A stretch of DNA of 64,000 bases from Derxia lacustris (GCF_002105195.1 NZ_MUHU01000025.1:124001-188000), one strand, 5' to 3'; positions 24,746 to 41,463 are shown, numbered from the stretch's first letter. Numbers and translations are program-made. The notes: generated from the sequence alone by a model not told the origin.

Positions 24746-26830
24746 TCAGCGCAGCACGCTGCTGGCATCGGCCTGGGAAATCAGTCGCGCCGCATCCTCG
24801 GGCAGCAGCAGACGCTGGCGCTGGAGCTGGCCGGCGGCCAGGCGCACCGCATGCACATAGCCGGCGTGATCGCCGTAGCGCTCCACCAGCGACAGGCGCG
24901 GATCGACATTCGCGGCGCGCTCGGCGGCCGTGGTGGCAAACGGGAAATAGCCGCCCTGCAGGCCGCACAGCTCGCCGTCGCCGAAGCCCGGCTTGCGCAG
25001 ATTCCAGCCGGTGTGGGTGGCGAGCGGCGCCAGCAGGCTCACCGAGCGCACGCCGTCGACCTCGTTGCCGTCGGCATCGACGCGCGGCACCAGCAGCGTG
25101 GCGGCCGGGCCGGTCTCGCGCGGCGGCTCGACCGTGATGACACCGCTCTCGTCATCCACATCGAAGCGGTTGCCGAAGTGGAGCCGGCGCAGCCCGTTGA
25201 TCTGCCCGGTAAAGCTCACGCCCGGGATCGCCGGCCAGCCGACCGAGGCCGCATCGGGCGCGACCAGACTGCCGGCGCGCACGCGCGGATAGCGGCTCGG
25301 CGGCGGCAGCGCCCGGCCGGCGACCCAGTCGTGCAACGCCACCAGCAAGGCGCGCTGGCCTTCCTGATACGAATTGGGATTGTTGGGATAGCGGCAATTG
25401 ATTGCCTGACCGCCGCCCGGCACATGCTGGGTGCCGGCAAAGTGATATAGCCGCACATTGTCCGGCAGAGCCAGATCGTGCAATCCATTCCGGCTTGCCG
25501 TATTGAGCGACATTCGCCCCTGCCAATATTCGATCGAACTCACTGTCTGGACGATTTTCGGGCAGGTGGCGGTCTGCTTGCAGCGTTCCAGCAATCCGTC
25601 GGTTTCGCCGAATCGGGCGTTTTCTTCGCGGCCCCAGCTGAATGGCCCTTCGGCCGCCGGGTAATCGTGGTCTTCATGCTGGCCATAAGCCCGGCCGGGC
25701 TGGCCAAATCGCACATTCAGCGGAATCAATTCCGGCGCGATATGCGGATTCATTCCGTCGAAGACTCTCCGACCCGATTCGTCGGCATTGAATCCGAGAT
25801 GCAGATAGGCGCGCATGAAGCGCCCCGCCTGCGAAAGTCCGTAGGCCAGCGTGGTGTCGATGCGATTGGCCAGCGGATTGGCATTGCCGTAATCGTCGGT
25901 GAGCGAATGGCGCAGGAAGGACACCAGATCGCGCGTCGCCGCAAAGCCGGCGCCGAGCACGCGCGGGTCGCGCGCGGTGTAGATCAGCTCGTACAGATAG
26001 TCGGGGTCGAAGCCGTCGCGCAGGCAGATCTTGCCGCTGTCGGGCGTGCCCGGAAACGCCGTCGCGAGGCAGTCGGCGAAGCGCCAGTCGGCCGCGTCCA
26101 CCGGCTCGCGCGCATCGGTTTCATGGCGCCGGCGGGTCAGCGTGGCGCCGGCGGTGTCGAGCGTGACGCTCGGATAGCTGGCGTGCGTCATGCCGGTGAA
26201 GGAGCCGCTGCTCAGGTTGAGCGTGGCGCTGCGCGCGGTCACCAGAAACTCCGAGCGCACCCGGCCGGTGATGACGGCGCCGCCCGCGCCCTGCGCCAGT
26301 GGCGCGTCGAAGCGCAGCCGGTTGGGCGCGGCGAGCAGGTCGCCCTGCCAGCCGGCCCAGGCCACGGTGTAGCCGCGCGCCTGGAGAAAACCGTCGCCGG
26401 CGCCGTCGAGACTGGCGCCCGGATCGCTGGTGGACACCGCCGGCACGGTGCCGACGTTGAACGAGAAGTGCGCGTACTTGTTGCCGCGATTGGGCATGTC
26501 GAACAGCAGCGCGCCGTTGCCGCGCGCGGCGTCGCGCGGCCGCAGCAGATAGACATCCATCGCGTACTCGACCTGGCCGCGCGCATTGCGCGGCGCGAGT
26601 TCGAGGTCCTGGATCGCGCGGTTGGCCGGCAGGCGCGGATCGAGCTCGCCATACACGCGGCCGACGATGCGGTCGAACTTGCCGACCGTGCCGAAGCTGG
26701 CATCGCCGAAGGCGGGGCCGGTGACGAGATCGATGCGCGTGATGCGCGCCTCGACAGGCGGGCTCGCCACGAACGCCATTGCGGCGAACGCGAGCGCGCC
26801 CGTCACCCGGCGAACCAGGTTTGGGTGCAT
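24746..26830 (-). CDS. Secreted large alpha/beta-hydrolase-domain protein
   Basis: A 694-residue exported protein. The signal peptide (residues 1-27, ending PPVEA) is followed by a large hydrolase-like domain with the elbow GLSQAG, in the YGLSQAGRFMRAYLHLGFN context characteristic of the alpha/beta hydrolase domain family found in many Proteobacteria. The late histidine in FAGTQHVPGG may be catalytic. The family has no well-defined substrate. It is the first gene of a minus-strand set of envelope or secreted proteins and is divergent from the polyketide operon; the 498-bp gap between them must hold both promoters. Confidence 0.8.
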   Translation of the reverse strand: MHPNLVRRVTGALAFAAMAFVASPPVEARITRIDLVTGPAFGDASFGTVGKFDRIVGRVYGELDPRLPANRAIQDLELAPRNARGQVEYAMDVYLLRPRDAARGNGALLFDMPNRGNKYAHFSFNVGTVPAVSTSDPGASLDGAGDGFLQARGYTVAWAGWQGDLLAAPNRLRFDAPLAQGAGGAVITGRVRSEFLVTARSATLNLSSGSFTGMTHASYPSVTLDTAGATLTRRRHETDAREPVDAADWRFADCLATAFPGTPDSGKICLRDGFDPDYLYELIYTARDPRVLGAGFAATRDLVSFLRHSLTDDYGNANPLANRIDTTLAYGLSQAGRFMRAYLHLGFNADESGRRVFDGMNPHIAPELIPLNVRFGQPGRAYGQHEDHDYPAAEGPFSWGREENARFGETDGLLERCKQTATCPKIVQTVSSIEYWQGRMSLNTASRNGLHDLALPDNVRLYHFAGTQHVPGGGQAINCRYPNNPNSYQEGQRALLVALHDWVAGRALPPPSRYPRVRAGSLVAPDAASVGWPAIPGVSFTGQINGLRRLHFGNRFDVDDESGVITVEPPRETGPAATLLVPRVDADGNEVDGVRSVSLLAPLATHTGWNLRKPGFGDGELCGLQGGYFPFATTAAERAANVDPRLSLVERYGDHAGYVHAVRLAAGQLQRQRLLLPEDAARLISQADASSVLR

Positions 26831-27328
26831 GTCTGTCTCCCTGACGGATATTTTTCTTCGAGCGGCAATCCGGTCCTCGTGGCGGGACCTGGGTGATTTG
26901 CCGCGTCAGTCTGGCGCAAGCTCCATGCCATTTGAATTCGGCCGCAATTCCTAGGGAATACGCGAATTGGAATTCGTCGGCTGCAACAGAAAAGCGTTCA
27001 CCGACATTTCGCCGCCTGTTGCAGCCGGTGACACCTGCGCCGCGGTGAAGCAACCGCCGTTTCACCCCGCCAGCGAATGGCAATTCGTTTTTTGGGCGCT
27101 CATTCCCAGCAAGCGACGGTCAATTCAATTTGATGGCATGGCTGCTGCTTTGAATTGAATCAATCAGACGGCCGCATGCCGCTCATTCAAATGGATGATC
27201 CAATGAATGAACGGTTACTTTCAAATAGCGCCGCAATTCATTCCGCCCTCTCCTCCCCGGTTTTCATATCGACGCTGCCTGCGGCAATCCGCCCCGGGCA
27301 GCGCCGCATTTGCATTGGGAGATAACGC
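26831..27328. promoter_or_regulatory. AT-richer control region upstream of the polyketide operon
   Basis: A 498-bp gene-free region with visibly lower GC than both sides. It contains a perfect 12-bp inverted repeat, CGGCTGCAACAG (26978-26989) / CTGTTGCAGCCG (27016-27027), and a perfect 9-bp one, TCAATTCAA (27120-27128) / TTGAATTGA (27150-27158). Many AATT-centred words (GAATTC, CAATTC, GAATTG) are scattered between. The GTG start of the first synthase follows a GGGAGA. No cluster-linked regulator gene is present, so these sites may be bound by a regulator encoded elsewhere. Confidence 0.6.
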
Positions 27329-34387
<7,059 letters not shown>

Positions 34388-34454
34388 GCGCCGCCCGCCC
34401 CACCACAACAACCGACGCGGCCGCACGACCGGCCGCCACCTCAGGGAGGAAGAC

Positions 34455-35768
34455 ATGCAACAACCCTCACGCGTCTGCATCATCGGCGCCGGTGCCTCGG
34501 GCATCACCGTGGGCAAGACGCTCGCGCGCGCCGGCATCGACTTCGACATCGTCGATGCGGCCGAGGACTTCGGCGGCAACTGGCAGCCCTCGGGCCCGGC
34601 CTCCAAGGTCTATGAATCGACCCATCTCATCAGCTCGCGCAGCAACACCCAGTTCTCGGATGTGCCGATGGCCGCCGACTGGCCGGCCTATCCGCGCCAC
34701 ACGCTGTTCTGGCACTACCTCAAGCAGGTGGCCGCGCATTACGACCTGCAACGCCATGCGCGCTTCGGCGTGGCCGTCGAGCGCATGCAGGCCGCGCCCG
34801 GCGCCTGCAACGGCGCCGACGGCTGGCAGCTGCAACTCTCGGACGGCAGCGCGCCGGTGTACCGCGACGTGGTGGTCTGCAACGGCCTGCTGCGCAAGCC
34901 GCGCCGCATCGCCTATCCCGGCGAGTTCACCGGCCAGCAGCTGCACTCGGGCGACTACAAGACCGCGACGATGTTTCGCGGCAAGCGCGTGCTCGTCATC
35001 GGCGGCGGCAACTCGGGCTGCGACATCGCGGTGGACGCGGGCCAGAACGCCGTCGCAGCCTTCCACTCGACCCGGCGCGGCTATCACTACCTGCCCAAGT
35101 TCCTCGACGGCAAGCCGACCCAGGAATGGCTGATGAACGAGGCCAAGCGCTTCGATTCGCCGGCCGACTACTGGGCCCATGTGAAGGCCACCATCCGGCT
35201 CGCCGGCTTCGACGGCACCGCCTTCGGCCTGCCCGCGCCCGATCACGACATCGACCAGGCGCACCCGATCATGAATTCGCAGCTGCTCTATCACGTCGGC
35301 CACGGCGATGTCGTGCCCAAGCCCGACGTGGCGCGCTTCGACGGCGGCCGGGTGCATTTCACCGACGGCAGCAGCGCGGACATCGACGTGGTCGTGCATG
35401 CCACCGGCTTCGAGGTGTCGCTGCCCTTCCTCGACAAGTCGGTGGTGGACTGGACGCGCGGGCTGTCGGGCATCTTCTTGCACATGGTCCCGCCGAAGCA
35501 CGACAACCTGCTGTTCTTCGGCTACCTCAACGCGCCCTCGGGCTACGGCAACGTGGCCAACACCACGGCGCGCTTCATCGACGGCTACTTCAAGGCACGC
35601 CAGCGCCAGTCGCGCGGCTGGCAGGTGCTGCAACAGCTCAAGTTGCGCTGGAACGAGCTGGACCTGGGCCAGGACCGCTACATGCGCACCGAGCGCCATG
35701 CCCATGAGTTCGACCTGTGGAAGTACCTCGCCACCGTCAACTTCCTCGCCGCCAAGCTCGCCGCCTGA
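34455..35768 (+). CDS. Flavin-containing monooxygenase in the polyketide operon
   Basis: A 437-residue class B flavoprotein monooxygenase. It has an N-terminal FAD motif GAGASG (near 9-14), the FMO fingerprint FTGQQLHSGDY (FxGxxxHxxxY), and a second, NADPH-binding Rossmann motif GGGNSG. Such enzymes hydroxylate heteroatoms or perform Baeyer-Villiger oxidation; the family does not decide which. It sits between two synthase genes (67 bp and 20 bp gaps, strong AGGGAGGA ribosome site), so it probably acts on the chain or the released product. Module 2 seems to lack a ketoreductase, which would leave a ketone as a possible Baeyer-Villiger substrate. Confidence 0.9.
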   Translation: MQQPSRVCIIGAGASGITVGKTLARAGIDFDIVDAAEDFGGNWQPSGPASKVYESTHLISSRSNTQFSDVPMAADWPAYPRHTLFWHYLKQVAAHYDLQRHARFGVAVERMQAAPGACNGADGWQLQLSDGSAPVYRDVVVCNGLLRKPRRIAYPGEFTGQQLHSGDYKTATMFRGKRVLVIGGGNSGCDIAVDAGQNAVAAFHSTRRGYHYLPKFLDGKPTQEWLMNEAKRFDSPADYWAHVKATIRLAGFDGTAFGLPAPDHDIDQAHPIMNSQLLYHVGHGDVVPKPDVARFDGGRVHFTDGSSADIDVVVHATGFEVSLPFLDKSVVDWTRGLSGIFLHMVPPKHDNLLFFGYLNAPSGYGNVANTTARFIDGYFKARQRQSRGWQVLQQLKLRWNELDLGQDRYMRTERHAHEFDLWKYLATVNFLAAKLAA

Positions 35769-35788
35769 ACCGCCACCGGACCGCTGCC

Positions 35789-37144
35789 ATGAACGAACTG
35801 ATCGCCGACGGCGCCGCGCGCGCCGACCTCACCGCCCTTGAGGCGCTGCAACTGCTCGAACGCCTGACTGGCGGCGCCAGCCCGGCCGCGCAACCCGCCG
35901 CGCCGGCTGGCGCCGATGCGCTCGACGCCGCCGTCTGCCGCGTGCTCGCGCTGATGACCGCCGACGTGCTCAAGCTCGACCCGGCCGAAGTGCCGGCCGC
36001 GCGCCCGCTGGTGGAACTGGGCCTCGACTCGATCGGCGCCACCGACCTGATGGGCCGCTTCAACGAACGCTTCGGCCTCAACGTGCCGTCGACCGTGCTG
36101 TTCGAGTTCGACAACCTCGCCGATCTGGCGCGGCATGTGACGGCGAACCATGCGGCGGAGTTGCGGGCGCAGCTGGGGCTGGCGGTGGCCGCGCCGGTGG
36201 CGGCTGCGGCTGCGGCTGCGGTCGTCGCGCCGGCGATTGCCACGCCGGTGATTGCCCCGCCGACGATGGTCGCGCCGGCGAGCACGCTCGAAATGCTGGC
36301 GCCGGTGGCGCCGCCCGCCGCCGTGCCACTGGCCGCCGAGACGCCCGCTGCCGCATCGCCCGCAGCCCCGTCGGCCGCCGGCGCCGCACCGGCCACCGCC
36401 GCCGCCCCGCGCCGCCGCGAGGTGCAATCGCTGTGGGCCGAGATCGAAGCGCAACTCGACGCCCAGGCCACCCTCGCCGCAGCGGCCGCCTCGGCCGCCC
36501 CGGCCGCCGCCTTCTCCCCCGCGCCGCCCGCCGCCGCGCCCGTCGCGCCGGCCACCGACGCCGACCCCGCCTGGGCCGACTGCCAGCGCCACCTCGCGCG
36601 CCTGTTCGGTCGCGGCCGCGCGGTCGCCTTCCCGGGGCCGGCGCTGGCCGACGCCGCCCTGCCCGCGCTCGCCGGCCTCGGCGCCCATGCCGGGCTGCTG
36701 CTGCTGAGCGCCGCGCCCGGCCCCGGCGACCGGCTCGATCCGCATCACGAAAGCGCGCTCGAAACCCTGCTCGCGCGCGCCGGCGGCAGCGCCGCGCCGC
36801 TGTTCCTCACGCTCGATGTCGCGCAGCGCGGCGGCGGCACGCCGACCCATCTGCTGCGCGCCATCGAACGGCTGCGCGCGCGCGGCGCCCTGCTGCTCGG
36901 CCTGGCCGACGCCACGCTCGCCGATCCGGCCGCGCTCGCCGGGCTGGCGCGCGCGCTCGAACCCGACTACGCGCTGATCGGCGCCGCGCCCTTCGTCGCG
37001 CTGCACCTGAGCGCGCCGCTGCTGGCCTCGGCCGACGCCGCCGCGCTCGACCGCCATGCCGCGCGCTATCGCAACGACTACGCCGCCGCCGAACTGGCCG
37101 CGCGCCTCGCCGCGCTCGACACCGTCGCGGGGCAGCCGGCATGA
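35789..37144 (+). CDS. ACP fused to an unrecognised, aminotransferase-like remnant domain
   Basis: A 451-residue protein. Residues about 45-125 form an acyl carrier protein with Ser81 in LGLDSIGATDL. An Ala/Pro-rich linker of about 100-150 residues follows. The last 190 or so residues (from about 265) are a domain I cannot assign firmly. Its pattern (RHLARLFGRGRAVAFPGPA, then PTHLLRAIERLRARGALLLG, then EPDYALIGAAP) faintly recalls class III aminotransferases, but it is less than half their length and the PLP lysine position reads IGAAP. The ACP probably serves KS2 of the previous synthase, completing a split module. The stop overlaps the next start (ATGA), so it is coupled to the following synthase. 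Confidence 0.7.
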   Translation: MNELIADGAARADLTALEALQLLERLTGGASPAAQPAAPAGADALDAAVCRVLALMTADVLKLDPAEVPAARPLVELGLDSIGATDLMGRFNERFGLNVPSTVLFEFDNLADLARHVTANHAAELRAQLGLAVAAPVAAAAAAAVVAPAIATPVIAPPTMVAPASTLEMLAPVAPPAAVPLAAETPAAASPAAPSAAGAAPATAAAPRRREVQSLWAEIEAQLDAQATLAAAAASAAPAAAFSPAPPAAAPVAPATDADPAWADCQRHLARLFGRGRAVAFPGPALADAALPALAGLGAHAGLLLLSAAPGPGDRLDPHHESALETLLARAGGSAAPLFLTLDVAQRGGGTPTHLLRAIERLRARGALLLGLADATLADPAALAGLARALEPDYALIGAAPFVALHLSAPLLASADAAALDRHAARYRNDYAAAELAARLAALDTVAGQPA

Positions 37145-40100
37145 GCGGCGCCACCGCTCCCGACCGGCCGGCCAGCGCTGCGCACGCCGCCATCGCCATC
37201 GTCGGCATGGCCGGCGCCATGCCCGGCTCGCACGACCTGGCCGCCTACTGGTCGCATCTGCTGGCCGGCGACGATCTCGTCACCGAGGTGCCGCCCGAGC
37301 GCTGGGACTGGCGCGACTTCGACGGCGATCCGCTCGGGCCGGCCAATGTCACCGCGTCGCGCTGGGGCGGCTTCGCGCCGCTGGTCGACGGCTTCGACGC
37401 CGCCTTCTTCGGCATCGCGCCGCGCGAGGCTGCGTCGATGGACCCGCAGCAGCGGCTCATGCTCACCGCCGCCTGGGAGGCGATCGAGAACGCCGGCGTC
37501 GCGCCGGCCACGCTCGCCGGCCGGCGCGTCGGCGTGTTCGTCGGCGCCAGCGGCAGCGACTGGAAGGGCGCGATCGAGCAGCCCGACCGCCCGCGCGAGC
37601 CGCATCAGGCCTCGGGCACGCACCAGACCATGCTGGCCAACCGCATCTCCTACTTCCTCGACCTGCGCGGCCCGAGCGAGACGCTGGACACCGCCTGTTC
37701 CAGCTCGCTGGTGGCGCTGCACCGCGCGGTGACGGCGCTGCGCAGCGGCGAGGCCGAGCTCTGCCTGGCCGGCGCGGTGAACCTGCTGCTCAACCCGGAG
37801 ATGACGATCCAGTACGCCAAGGCCGGCATGCTCAGCCCCGACGGCCGCTGCCAGACCTTCGACGCCGGCGCCAACGGCTATGTGCGCTCCGAAGGCTGGG
37901 GCTGCGTGCTGCTCAAGCCGCTGGCGCAGGCGCTGGCCGACGGCGACACCGTGCATGCGGTGATCCGCGGCAGCGCGGTCAACCACGGCGGCCGCGCCAA
38001 TTCGCTGACCGCGCCCAATCCGCGCGCCCAGACCGCGCTGGTGGCCGACGCGGTCGCCAACGCCGGCGTGGCGGTCGATTCGATCGGCTATGTGGAAGCC
38101 CACGGCACCGGCACCGCGCTCGGCGATCCAATCGAGATCAATGCGCTCAAGGCGGCCTGGCGCCAGCTCGGCGCCGGCCCCGAGGCGCGCTGCGCGCTCG
38201 GCGCGGTCAAGAGCAACGTGGGCCATCTCGAAGCCGCCGCCGGCATGGCCGGGCTGTTCAAGCTGGTGTTTGCCATGCAGGCGCGCCGGCTGCCGGGCAA
38301 CCTGCATCACCGCAGCACCAATCCGCACATCGACCTGGCCGGCTCGCCGTTCGAGCTGGTCACGGCAGGCCGCGCCTGGACGCCGCCTGAAGATGCCGAC
38401 GGAATGCCGCTTCCGCTGCGCGCCGGCATCAGCTCCTTCGGCTTCGGCGGCGTCAATGCGCATCTGGTGCTCGAACAGGCGCCGCCGGCCGTCGCCGCCA
38501 CGCCCGATGGCGACCCCGCGCTGGTCCTGCTGTCCGCGCCCGATGCCGAGCGGCTGCGCGACGCGGCGCAGGCCCTGCTCGACTGGCTCGCGCCCGGGCG
38601 CGGCGGCCGCGCGGCGACGGCGGCCCGGCTGCTCGATCAGCTGCGCGCGGCGCAGGCCCAGCGCGCCGGCTGCGCGCCGGCCGCGCTCGACCCGGCGCGC
38701 GATTTCGGCGCGCTGGGCATCAGCCCGGCCGGCATGGCGCGGCTGGTCGCGCAGGTGGCCGAAGCCACCGGCACCGCGCTGCGGCTCGCCGATCTGGGGC
38801 CGGCGCGCAACCTCGACGAAGCGGCGCAGGCGCTGGCCGCGCGCGTGCTGGCCCAGCCCGCGCTGCCCGGCGACGGCGGCATGCTGACGCGGCGCCTGCC
38901 CGATCCGGCCGGGCTCGGTACGCAGGCCGCGCTGCACGACATCGCATACACGCTCCAGACCGGGCGCCAGCTGTTCGACGAGCGGCTCGCCATCGTCGCC
39001 AGCTCGCGCGAGGAACTGATCGCCGCGCTCGACGCGCATGTCGGCGCGCGGACGGCAGATGGCGCCGGCTGGAGCGCGGCCGGCAATCCGCGCCGCAAGC
39101 CGGCCGATGCGGCGACCGGCGCCAGTGCTGCCGACCCTGGAAGCGCCGCCGCCACGCTGCGCGAACTGGCCCAGCGCTGGCTCGCCGAGCGCCGGCTGCG
39201 CATCGACTGGAACGCGCTGCACGCCGGCCGCACGCGGCGCCGGCTGCCGCTGCCCGGCACGCCGCTGCGGCTGGTCATGCTCGCGCGGCCGGTGGGCGAC
39301 GGCCATCTGCGCCGGCCGCCCGCGCCCAGGTCCGCCGACTGCGCGCTGCTCGGCACCAACGTCTCGGGGCTCGACGGCCTCGGCTTTGCGCGCCGGCTGG
39401 TCGCGGGCGCCGCGCCCTGGCTCGCCGGCCGGCCGGCCGATGCCGCATTGCAGGCCCGGCGCGGCCTGCTGCTGCTCGACGCCGCCCTCGGCGCGGCGCG
39501 GCGGCTCGGCGGCGCCGGCAGCCTGACCGCGCGCGACGCGGTCTGGGCCGCGCCCGCCGACCTCGCGCCCGGCGCCTGCCTGCGCACCACGCTCGCCGGC
39601 GCGCGCGCCGCGACGACGGTCGAGATCGCGCTCGACGACGGCCCGGTGCTGTTCCAGGCCGAGCTGACGGTCGAGCCCGGCGCCGACTCGACGCCGGCCG
39701 CCGCCAGCCTGCTGCCGGTCGATGCGCTCGCCGCCGCCTTCGCCGCGCTCGGCCTCGGCGGCGCGCTGCCGTTCCGGCTCGATGGCGCCTGGGTCGCACC
39801 CGACGCGCACGGCGACGTCCGGCCGCAGTTGCAGCGCCGCCCGGGCGCCGCGCCCTGCTTCGACGTGCAGGCGCGCGACGCCGCCGGCCGGCTCGTGCTG
39901 CGGCTCGACGGGCTGGAGCTGCGCCCGGCGGCTGGCAGCGCCGCGCCCCACGCCGGCCCGGCTGCGACGGCGGTCGCGTCCGCTGCGCCCGCCGCACCCG
40001 TCGCACCCGCCGCGCTCGTTGCGCCGACCGCCGCCAACGCCGAAGCCCCGACCGCCCTCGCCCATCCGGTCTGGATCGACGCCGGCCCCATCGCCGACGG

Positions 40101-41463
40101 CACGCCCGCGCCCGCCGGCAGCCTGCTCGTCTTCGACGCCGACGGCCGGCTCGCGCGCGACCTCGCCGCCAGCCCCGGCGCGCCCTGCGTGATCGCGCGC
40201 CTGCCCGACGCCTTCGAGGACTGGGCCGCGCTGCTTGGCGGCTTTCCGGCCGATGCGCCGCCGCGCCTAGTCGTCGACACCGCAGCGTTCGCCACCGGCG
40301 GCAGCGGCAGCGCCCCGGCGCCCACCGCCACGCTCGCCGCCGCCTGCGGCCTGCTCGACTGGCTGCGCAACCTCGCCCGCGCGCTTGCCGGCCAACCCGC
40401 CGGCGCCGCGCTCGACCTGCTGCTGGTCAGCCGCCGCGACGATCCCGCGCTGGCCGCCGCGCTGCGCGGCTTCGCGCTCGGCCTGGCCGACGAATCGGGC
40501 CGGCTTGCATTGCGCGTGCTCGATGCCGACGCGCCCGCCGGCGCCGCCCTGCCCGCCGCCGACCTGCTCGCCGAACTGGCCCGGCCCGCCGCCACCGCCC
40601 CCCGCAGCGCCACCGCCCAGCCCGACGCCCTGCGCCACCGCGACGGCCGGCGCCAGCACCGCATCTGGCGCGGCAGCGCCGTGCCCGCCAGCCCGCCCGC
40701 GCCGCCGCTGCGGCCCGGCGCCATCCTGCTCACCGGCGGGCTCGGCGGCCTCGGCCGGCAACTCGCGCTGCACCTGGGCGCGCGCGGCCATGCCATCGAA
40801 ACCTGCGGCCGCTCGCCGGCCGACCCGGCCACGCTGCGCGCGCTGGCCGACGCCGGCATCGCGCTGCGCCATCACGCGCTCGACATCGCCGACGCCGACG
40901 CGGTCGCCGCGCTGCTCGCCGAGCTGGCCGCGCGCCACGGCCGCGTTGCCGGCATCGTCCACGGCGCCGGCGTGCTGCGCGACGACCGCTTCGCGCGCCA
41001 GGCCAGCGCCGACGCGCGCGCCGTGCTGCATCCCAAGCTGGCCGGCGCGCTGACGCTCGACCGCGCCAGCGCCGCGCTCGATCTCGACTTCTTCGCCGTG
41101 TTCGGCTCGGTGGTCGGCGTGCGCGGCAATGCCGGCCAGACCGCCTACGCCTTCGCCAACGGCTGGCTCGACGGCTTTGCGCAGGCGCGCGCCGACGCGG
41201 TCGCCGCCGGCCGGCGCCACGGCATCAGCCTGGCCATCGACTGGCCCTGGTGGGCCGACGGCGGCATGCCGATGAGCGAGTCGCAGCAGGCGCATTTCCT
41301 CGACCGCCACGGCCTGCTGCCGCTGCCGGCCGCGCGCGGCCTCGCCGCCTTCGACGCCGCGCTGGCCGCCGGCCACGCCCAGGCGCTGGTGCTGCACGGC
41401 CCGGCCGCCGCGCCCTTCGCATCGCCCTCCGCCAACCGCCTCGACGAGGAAGCACTGTCATGA
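37141..41463 (+). CDS. Trans-AT polyketide synthase, KS-(ACP-like insert)-DH0-KR
   Basis: A 1440-residue single-module synthase with no AT and no functional ACP. KS3 spans about 15-470 (Cys186, His321, His362). Within the linker that normally follows the KS there is an insert (about 500-575) patterned like a carrier protein, but its LGISP puts Pro529 where the phosphopantetheine serine belongs. The usual KS-linker segment (DIAYTLQTGRQ) resumes after it. A DH-like region follows (about 735-990) in which the catalytic histidine site reads LAGR (761-764) and the HxxxGxxxxP motif is absent, so it is inactive. The C-terminal KR is intact (TGGLGGLG near 1197, Ser1323, Tyr1336, LRD). The discrete ACP at 43471 is the likely carrier. 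Confidence 0.92.
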   Translation: MSGATAPDRPASAAHAAIAIVGMAGAMPGSHDLAAYWSHLLAGDDLVTEVPPERWDWRDFDGDPLGPANVTASRWGGFAPLVDGFDAAFFGIAPREAASMDPQQRLMLTAAWEAIENAGVAPATLAGRRVGVFVGASGSDWKGAIEQPDRPREPHQASGTHQTMLANRISYFLDLRGPSETLDTACSSSLVALHRAVTALRSGEAELCLAGAVNLLLNPEMTIQYAKAGMLSPDGRCQTFDAGANGYVRSEGWGCVLLKPLAQALADGDTVHAVIRGSAVNHGGRANSLTAPNPRAQTALVADAVANAGVAVDSIGYVEAHGTGTALGDPIEINALKAAWRQLGAGPEARCALGAVKSNVGHLEAAAGMAGLFKLVFAMQARRLPGNLHHRSTNPHIDLAGSPFELVTAGRAWTPPEDADGMPLPLRAGISSFGFGGVNAHLVLEQAPPAVAATPDGDPALVLLSAPDAERLRDAAQALLDWLAPGRGGRAATAARLLDQLRAAQAQRAGCAPAALDPARDFGALGISPAGMARLVAQVAEATGTALRLADLGPARNLDEAAQALAARVLAQPALPGDGGMLTRRLPDPAGLGTQAALHDIAYTLQTGRQLFDERLAIVASSREELIAALDAHVGARTADGAGWSAAGNPRRKPADAATGASAADPGSAAATLRELAQRWLAERRLRIDWNALHAGRTRRRLPLPGTPLRLVMLARPVGDGHLRRPPAPRSADCALLGTNVSGLDGLGFARRLVAGAAPWLAGRPADAALQARRGLLLLDAALGAARRLGGAGSLTARDAVWAAPADLAPGACLRTTLAGARAATTVEIALDDGPVLFQAELTVEPGADSTPAAASLLPVDALAAAFAALGLGGALPFRLDGAWVAPDAHGDVRPQLQRRPGAAPCFDVQARDAAGRLVLRLDGLELRPAAGSAAPHAGPAATAVASAAPAAPVAPAALVAPTAANAEAPTALAHPVWIDAGPIADGTPAPAGSLLVFDADGRLARDLAASPGAPCVIARLPDAFEDWAALLGGFPADAPPRLVVDTAAFATGGSGSAPAPTATLAAACGLLDWLRNLARALAGQPAGAALDLLLVSRRDDPALAAALRGFALGLADESGRLALRVLDADAPAGAALPAADLLAELARPAATAPRSATAQPDALRHRDGRRQHRIWRGSAVPASPPAPPLRPGAILLTGGLGGLGRQLALHLGARGHAIETCGRSPADPATLRALADAGIALRHHALDIADADAVAALLAELAARHGRVAGIVHGAGVLRDDRFARQASADARAVLHPKLAGALTLDRASAALDLDFFAVFGSVVGVRGNAGQTAYAFANGWLDGFAQARADAVAAGRRHGISLAIDWPWWADGGMPMSESQQAHFLDRHGLLPLPAARGLAAFDAALAAGHAQALVLHGPAAAPFASPSANRLDEEALS

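Noticed and set aside
24746..26830. Whether the large secreted hydrolase belongs to the polyketide operon as a release enzyme
   Set aside because: It is divergent, has a signal peptide and groups by content with the envelope genes to its left, so a role in polyketide release is unlikely.
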